Positions 57,961 to 64,000 of a stretch of DNA of 64,000 nt are shown here, piece after piece; position 1 is the stretch's first letter, and each line of letters opens with the position of its first letter. Under the pieces are notes generated by a model, which searched no databases, had not been told where the DNA came from, and worked only from the letters and a program-made list of their open reading frames with translations. The stretch is taken from assembly GCA_019096155.1 (NCBI GenBank), contig JAHCVI010000002.1, forward strand, positions 4,030,001 through 4,094,000, given 5' to 3'. This stretch comes from Staphylotrichum longicolle (lineage: Eukaryota; Ascomycota; Sordariomycetes; Sordariales; Chaetomiaceae). Position numbers and translations under genes: made by a program.

Positions 57961-60141
57961 ATGTTTTCTTCTTCGGCCGGCGGCAAGAAGGCGCCCCCCC
58001 AGGTAAGACCGCCACCGGGGAGTTTCGGGGCGTTTCAGGGCGCTGTTGCTCTCTCCAATATAGGTACTGAAGACTGACGGCGGGTTGTCGCGACAGCAGG
58101 AGATGGTGCAAGTCGGTACGGCGTGTCGTCTCCTCTGCGCATAGTACTCTCAACTAATCTTCTCCCTGATTCGACTACAGACAGGTCCGAGTACGGCTTT
58201 TCCCTTTATGCTTTTCCATCCTGATCATCAACTAACGTTGGACCCCAGCTCTGCGTCGCCGTTCTGGAGAGCCCCTCCTCCCCGCGACACCCCGCCCCCG
58301 AAGAAGACACGCGACTCGAGCCTGGTCGTCGGCGCCGCCTATTCCCACGCCGACATGCTCAAGTTTGACTCCATGTCCGTTTCATGCTCCGCTCTTCTGA
58401 GCGCATCCCGCCGCTGACTTGGGCCAGGAACCTCTCGAGCTCCGGATCCCGGCCCCGGACCCCGCCATCCGCGACCTCGGGCCACGAACGCACCGGCTCA
58501 CTAAACTCCCCTTCCCGGAAGACCAGCTCCAAGGCCAACGTGCCGCCGTTCAAGACATATATGAGTTTCCTATCCAACACCAACGAGGACTGGAATGTCG
58601 ACGATGCCGAGGACATGTACGACTACGAGTCGGACGACGGCGACGACTTTGGCCTGCCGAGCCTGTCCAACATGAAGAGGAGGACAAAGAAGAAGGCAGA
58701 GCTGAGCAGGGCGCAGACAGAGAACGGGCTGGGCTACGACGACGACCTCAAGGCGCCGCCGCGGCGAAGAAACTCGGACAGCGCAGACATCGCCATCGAG
58801 CGCCCGACAGCCACATATCCCATGCCCAAGAAGAGCGAGGGCAAGATCCTACGGCCGCAATACAAAGAGATCCTGCGCGACCCCGCGAACGCGCTCCACC
58901 TCATCAACTACCCATCAATACCGCCCAACGCAACGCCCAAGGAGGCCGACGCCATCAACTCAAGAATTACTAGGATAAATAAGTTCAAGCGGCTCCTCCA
59001 AGCATCTACAATACCCCTCCAGGACCTCCGAGCGCTAGCATGGTCCGGTGTGCCAGAAGAAGTCCGCGCCATGACATGGCAGCTTCTCCTCAGCTACCTC
59101 CCCACCAGCAGCGAAAGGCGGGTCGCCACGCTTGAAAGGAAAAGAAAGGAGTACCTCGATGGGGTGCGACAAGCCTTTGACAAGGGCGGCGGAGGTGGAG
59201 GAGGCGGCGGCGGCGGCAGCGGCACCCCAACGCCGTCCACCCGCGGCGGGCGAGGACTAGACGAAGCCATCTGGCACCAGATCAGCATCGACGTGCCCCG
59301 CACCAACCCGCACATTGAGCTCTACGGCTACGAAGCGACGCAGCGCTCGCTCGAGCGCATCCTCTACGTGTGGGCGGTCCGCCACCCGGCCAGCGGGTAC
59401 GTGCAGGGCATCAACGACCTGGTCACCCCCTTCTGGCAGGTCTTTCTCGGCACGTACATCACGGACCCGGACATTGAGAGCGGCATGGACCCGGGCCAGC
59501 TCCCCAGGGCGGTGCTGGACGCGGTCGAGGCCGACTCGTTCTGGTGCCTGACCAAGCTGCTGGACGGCATCCAGGACCACTACATTGTCGCGCAGCCGGG
59601 CATCCAGCGGCAGGTGTCGGCGCTGCGGGACCTGACGGCCCGCATCGACGCCGGGCTGGCCAAGCACCTGGAGGCGGAGAACGTCGAGTTCATCCAATTC
59701 AGCTTCCGCTGGATGAACTGTCTGCTTATGCGCGAAATCAGCGTCAAGAACACCATCCGGATGTGGGACACTTACATGGTGGGTTTCCCCCCCCCCCCCT
59801 TCCCTTCCTCCCTCTCCCACCCCCTTCCTTTCTATGCAGCCTCCCAAACTCACCCCACTCAACCGTAAAAAACACAGGCCGAAGAGCAAGGCTTCTCCGA
59901 CTTTCACCTCTACGTCTGCGCCGCCTTCCTCGTCAAGTGGTCCGACAAGCTCGTCAAGATGGACTTCCAGGAGATCATGATGTTCCTCCAGTCGCTCCCC
60001 ACGCGCGGCTGGACCGAGAAGGACATTGAGCTGCTCCTCAGCGAGGCCTACATCTGGGCGAGCCTGTTCAAGGGGTCGTCGGCGCACCTGCGCGGGCCCG
60101 AGGGGGGCAGCAGGGCGCCGAGCGCAAACTTTCAGCTCTGA
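57961..60141 (+). CDS. gyp1: Rab GTPase-activating protein Gyp1 (TBC domain)
   Basis: It stimulates GTP hydrolysis by Golgi Rab proteins (Ypt1/Rab1 in yeast). My model has six exons: 57961-58002, 58064-58115, 58181-58190, 58249-58374, 58428-59778 and 59878-60141, in frame throughout, 614 residues. The third exon is only 10 nt, flanked by introns each with its own branch site (CAACTAATC, CAACTAACG). Start MFSSSAGGKKAPPQ is followed by a Pro-rich segment (SASPFWRAPPPRDTPPPKKTR), a Ser-rich linker, and the TBC domain from about residue 280. The dual-finger catalytic residues are visible: Arg368 in ISIDVPR and Gln403 in SGYVQGIND. A poly-Gly insert sits just before the Arg finger. The ending WASLFKGSSAHLRGPEGG is typical of Gyp1. 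The donor of intron 4 (GTCCGT) is weak but keeps the frame. Confidence 0.92.
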
Positions 60142-60616
60142 AGTTTTTGAAATTGAGTCGAGGCCGAGTTTGTCGGTGGAGGTGAAGGTGCTATGAGAAC
60201 AAAAGGGTGGGGGTGGGGTATATAAGGGGGGGTGTTGTTTTTCTTCCAATGTTGGGTGTTTGGGGTGTGGGAATGTGAGCATGACATGGTGGTTAGGATA
60301 AGCATCAGCATAATTTAAATACCCGGGAATGATCAAAACGAGTTGCAAGAACAGAGAGATGATGATTTGCGTCAAACAAATTCCATGTCATTTTCATGTT
60401 TTGTCCAGACAATACGGATACACACGCCCGCCTACTATTGAACCCCTGAACCGTTTTCTGCCATCAAACCAACCAAGAGGCATAAAGTGAACCATGCTGC
60501 CCCTGCCAACAACGAAACAAAGAGAGAAAAGGGAACTACTCATACACTCATACACATACCAGCCTACCAGAAATCTACGCCAAAGCCCAAGCAATCATCG
60601 TAGCTGCAGCGGGCCC
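60142..60616. other. Convergent intergenic spacer
   Basis: 475 bp with the 3' ends of gyp1 and the NASP gene. No gene or clear structured element is seen. Confidence 0.6.
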
Positions 60617-62129
60617 CTAATTCCCCGCCGCCGCCGCCGCGTCCTCCTCCCTCACCTTCTTCGCCTCGGGCTCAGCTCCCGCCTCCTCGACCTTTCTCTT
60701 CTTCCTCACCAAGCCCGTCAGATCCGTCGCGTTCTTCTTGACCTCGTCCGACACCTCAGGCTTGGGCGCGGGCGGGATGCCTAGCGCCTCGTTGATGTCG
60801 ACGGGCGGCTTGCGCAGGTCGACCAGGCGCTGCTCCATGTCAGCCAGCACCTCCTTGACGTCGGTGATCTGCCGGCGCGTGGCCTCGTTGTCGTCGGGGT
60901 TGTGCAGCGTCGCGAGCTCGACCTCCTTGTTCTGCAGCTTGAGCTTGGTGCTGTTGATGGCGGCCTCGAGCTCGGTCGCGGCCTCGTCGCGGAGGGCTTG
61001 GTCGACTTGGTCGCCGCTGCTGCCGCCTTCCTTGGTGGTAGCGTTGTCGTCGTCTGAGGACTTGGTGACCGAGGCAAACTCGAGGGCGAGGGAGAGCTTG
61101 AAGTGGGCTTCGGCGATGATTTCCGACTCGAAGGGGTAGAGCTCTTCTTTGTATTTGAGGGAGGCGCGGGAATCGGTGATGGCGTTGGGGTATCTGGGGT
61201 GGGAGAGAAGGGGAAGTATGTCAGTTTGCAAGTTCGGGAAGGGACCGAGTGGTTGTTCTTGTTGTGGTGGTCCTTCACGGCCCTGCGACATACCTCTCGT
61301 TCTCGAGGGAGATTTCTGCGAGGAGATCGTGCGTGTCGGCTAGGCGCTCTTTGATGTGTCTGACTGTTGCGGAGTCGCTGCTGCCGGCGTCGTCGCCTTC
61401 GGCGACTTCCTTGCCCTTGCCTTGTTGCGCTTCGTCCTCTGCCTGGACAGTCTCGAGTCGCTTGTTGAAGAGAACGCGCGCGAGATCGAGAATCTCAAAA
61501 GCGACGGCAAGGTCGTCCTCCTCCTCCTCGTCTTCGCCCTCGGCTTCCTCGGCTTCCTCTTCCTCCTCCGAGTCGACAAAGTTCTCGTCGCCTTCAAAGT
61601 GGAAGAGGGGCTTCTTCTGCTCGGGCTTCGGCTCCTCGTTCTCCTTGTTCGCCGCGGCCTCTGCAGCCGCCTCCCCAACAGCCTCATCCATCTGGTGCTC
61701 TGCTTCGGCGATTGCGGCGGCCGAGGAGCCGGTCACCTCGACGGCGCCGTTCTTCTTCTCGGCGGTGGCGGGAGCGCTCCCGTTGGCCGACTTGGCGGCC
61801 TTCGCCGGCTTTGGCTTGGCCTGCTTCTTCGCCTCGGGAGCCTTGCCGCCGAGCACGTCGCTCTTGCTCTGGCCAACCTTGAACAGGGCGCGACCATAGA
61901 GGAACAGAATCTCGGCGTTCTCGGGGCTCATCTCGCCGTTCATCTCGGCCTGCATCTCGGCAGCCTGGGTGTACACCTCGACAGCTTCCTCATACTGCTT
62001 GTGGGCATAGAGAGCGGCGGCCTTGGCTGAGAGATCGGCAAGAGACACCTTGAGGCTCTTGGTCGTCTCCTCCGGGTCGAGCTCGATCATTGGCGTCGAG
62101 GCGCCGGTGCCGGGTGTGGGCGTCGCCAT
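60617..62129 (-). CDS. NASP-family histone H3 chaperone (Sim3/Hif1-like)
   Basis: Two minus-strand exons, 62129-61294 and 61193-60617, joined across a 99-bp intron (ENER|YPNA), give 470 residues. SHNi-TPR architecture: a first TPR at about residues 34-64 (LSAKAAALYAHKQYEEAVEVYTQAAEMQ), a second starting LFLYGRALF, an inserted acidic tract (DSEEEEEAEEAEGEDEEEEDD) before the next TPR (DLAVAFEILDLARVLFNKRLE), then ERLADTHDLLAEISLENERY and YPFESEIIAEAHFKLSLALEF. The C-terminal half is coiled-coil followed by a basic nuclear signal (VRKKRKVEEAGAEPEAKKVR). The family binds H3 or CENP-A with H4 and hands them on for chromatin assembly. Sim3 (fission yeast) and Hif1 (budding yeast) are the yeast members. 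The gene is divergent from the decarboxylase gene. Confidence 0.92.
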
Positions 62130-63067
62130 TGCCGCTGTGATTTGGCAGATGTCTGTGTTTTGTGAATTGATTCCGTCGCAATTGAGGGCGGTTTACTAAA
62201 ATCGCAGTTTAAGAGTATGGTAGGAATACGGAGGTTGATGGAGTTCAATTGGAGTCTTGTGGGATGTTTAATGCTTGAAGGGTGGAAGCTACTGAGTGGG
62301 TGACAGCTGCATGCAAAGAGCTTCTGACGCGCAGAGGGCCAGCCATTGCTGCAGACGCGTCTCATTGGCCCCTGCCCAGAAGGGTTGCGTGACAGCAGGG
62401 GTCCGATCCGACCTTCCCTGGGGCATCTGACAGCACAAGTTTGTCCCTCGGACGGAGCAGCGAGGGGCCGAAGTCAGGCCACCTGTGTCAGTCAAGTTGC
62501 CTCTGTCGGTCGGCAAAATTTCATGCTTGTCTTCCATCTGAGGGCTTCGGCGAAATACCATCAATGAAGACACGGGTTAGGGTTATGACGTAGTTGGGGA
62601 GTCGGGGCTTGGGTGAGGGGCAGAAAACACCCCACGTCACCGAGTCGTAAGAAGCTCAATTGCTCCTCAGTCACTGGCAGTCACTGGAGTCAGTACAGCA
62701 GACGGGAAACAGAGCAGCTAGGAGACTCAAAAGGGTTCACGGTATTCCATCGCGGTGAATTTTGTGCGTGACGCTGCTGGGATTGAAGACTCTTAGCTCA
62801 GAAAGTCATGTTACAGGTCAACAGTGGTCTTCTGGTTCTTTCATACCAGTAGCCGGATCCTCTTCGTGATTACGAACACTCAAAGATGAACTTGACATGA
62901 GCTTCTTTCTCCAAAATTCACTTCCGAGAGACAAGATAGCAACACCACGACTTCTTTGACGTCAACATCTCCAGACTCGGTTCATCGTCACTCCACATAG
63001 GCTTCTTCATTTCCTTTTGAGTGCAATACCCCAAGCTTCACACAACCTCGGCAAACAAACGCCCACC
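62130..63067. promoter_or_regulatory. Shared divergent promoter with telobox-like motif
   Basis: 938 bp between the NASP gene and the decarboxylase gene. It contains GGGTTAGGGTTA at 62574-62585, two telomere-repeat units, near the middle. No gene is supported here. Confidence 0.5.
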
Positions 63068-63964
63068 ATGCTGCAGTCCGTCGGCAATGAACACGACAAC
63101 CACTACCTGTCCGCCCAGTCCAACTCGATCGAGGCTCTCGTTGCGTCCCGCAACGATGGAAAGCGGCACCTGCTGCTAGCGTGCGCCCATGTTCGTCCCG
63201 GAGAGACGGTTCTATGACTGACCTCAGACTCAGAGCCTCGGGCTCCGTAGCCACCATCAAGAGCACGTCCCCACCCATCATGAAGCCCTGTCACTTCTAA
63301 CTCGTAGGCGACAGTCCCCGTCATTGTCGAAGCCCTGGCCAAGCACGAGGGCGCCCTCTCGATCCGTATCGTCCTGACCCAGTCGGCCACCCACTTCCTT
63401 GGAGGACAGAGCGCCGAGCAGCCCACCGTTTCCTCACTGCTACACCTTCCCAATGTCGATGCTGTTTACCGGGACCATGACGAGTGGGGTCCCCAGCCGT
63501 GGCGCCGGGGCGCCAGTATTCTTCATATTGAGTCTGTGACCTGTCTGAGTTTTCCTTGCTGGGATGAGTGACTGACGCTTGATGAACACTGGGTTGAAAC
63601 AGGCTACGAAGATGTATTTGGCTCTCCCGAGAAGCCCTTAGTAAAACGGTTGCTAATGAATGTGGTGCCTAGGGGCCGATATGCTTGTGGTAGCACGTAA
63701 GTGGCTCCAAGAGGTTGTTGTCTGCTCTCTCAAGACCCAGGCAACTAACGATCTCTAGCACTGAGCGCAAACACTCTGGCAAAAGTAGGCAGATTTGAAG
63801 CCGCCCTTGCTATCTTGATGTCCCGATAGCTAACTGAGTGGCCGGCACAGGTCGCTAACGGCATGTCCGACAACCTCCTTACTTCCGTCATCCGCGCTTG
63901 GGACACCGATGCCAGCATCGACATGAAGAAGAAGATTATTCTCGTGGCTCCAGCCATGAACTCG
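63068..63964 (+). CDS. cab3: Phosphopantothenoylcysteine decarboxylase (Hal3/Cab3-like), 3' end outside window
   Basis: This FMN enzyme makes 4'-phosphopantetheine in CoA synthesis. In-frame exons: 63068-63180, 63234-63262, 63315-63531, 63603-63613, 63673-63696, 63759-63784 and 63851-63964, giving 178 codons before a donor at 63965. The spliced product shows the whole flavoprotein signature: LLLAASGSVATIK, then HIELRRWADM with the catalytic His118, APLSANTLAK (the PASANT-type FMN motif), and APAMN with the substrate-clamp Asn177. The remaining PxMNxxMW segment and catalytic Cys region lie beyond the window. Exons of 11 and 24 nt are unusually small. The intron at 63263-63314 appears to use a GC donor (AAGA|GCACGT), because no GT donor there keeps the frame; a CTAAC branch site supports it. 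In yeast, Cab3, Hal3 and Vhs3 share this activity. Confidence 0.9.
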
Positions 63965-64000
63965 GTAACTATCCATTCACGAACCACACGTCACTTCATC

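Overview
The window is nuclear DNA from a filamentous ascomycete, most likely a Sordariomycete. The reasons are short GT-AG introns of about 50-100 bp with CTAAC/CTGAC branch sites just before the acceptor, strong G/C preference at third codon positions, pyrimidine-rich leaders, monocistronic genes on both strands, and best family matches to fungal proteins (mL58/MRPL20, isocitrate lyase, Gyp1, Hrp1, NASP/Sim3, a fungal GT2 glycosyltransferase). I see no operons, CRISPR arrays, rRNA genes or intact transposons.

Layout. 1-72: 5' tip of a minus-strand gene. 3668-5567: PTR2-type peptide transporter. 8578-9820 (minus): Ser/Pro-rich cytosolic protein with a broken frame. 12135-12878: mitochondrial ribosomal protein L20. 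13411-15017 (minus): Cys-rich, probably zinc-binding, F-box-like protein in four exons. 18667-21695: membrane GT2 glycosyltransferase in four exons. 22063-24124 (minus): AidB-like acyl-CoA dehydrogenase ending in SKL, divergent from an ERCC6L2-like SNF2 ATPase at 24831-28163. 29749-31464: isocitrate lyase. 31465-39343: a 7.9 kb stretch without a convincing gene. 39344-40260 and 40945-42843: a low-complexity protein and an ORP1-like Gln/Gly-rich protein. 42844-47327: another gene-poor stretch. 47328-49435: cytochrome P450. 50132-51569: fungal membrane protein. 52478-53446: PhyH-family dioxygenase. 53936-57308 (minus): Hrp1-type two-RRM protein with a 1.3 kb intron, divergent from Gyp1 (57961-60141), which carries a 10-nt micro-exon. 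60617-62129 (minus): NASP-family histone chaperone, divergent from a phosphopantothenoylcysteine decarboxylase gene at 63068 that runs off the window.

How the genes fit together. Most are unrelated housekeeping genes. A loose metabolic theme links the peroxisome-targeted acyl-CoA dehydrogenase, isocitrate lyase (glyoxylate cycle), the CoA-biosynthetic decarboxylase, the PhyH dioxygenase and the P450, all compatible with lipid/acyl-CoA use; this is inference, not a demonstrated cluster.

Main caveats and highlights. Four otherwise conserved genes carry single-base frame breaks in G/C-rich tracts (near 8760, 41811 plus about 41935-41960, 51500 and 54160), which looks more like assembly indels than real lesions. 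The most interesting biology I can support is in RNA processing: the unusually long hrp1 intron, micro-exons in gyp1 (10 nt) and the decarboxylase gene (11 and 24 nt), and a probable GC-AG intron in the latter. I did not find a convincing new multi-gene system.
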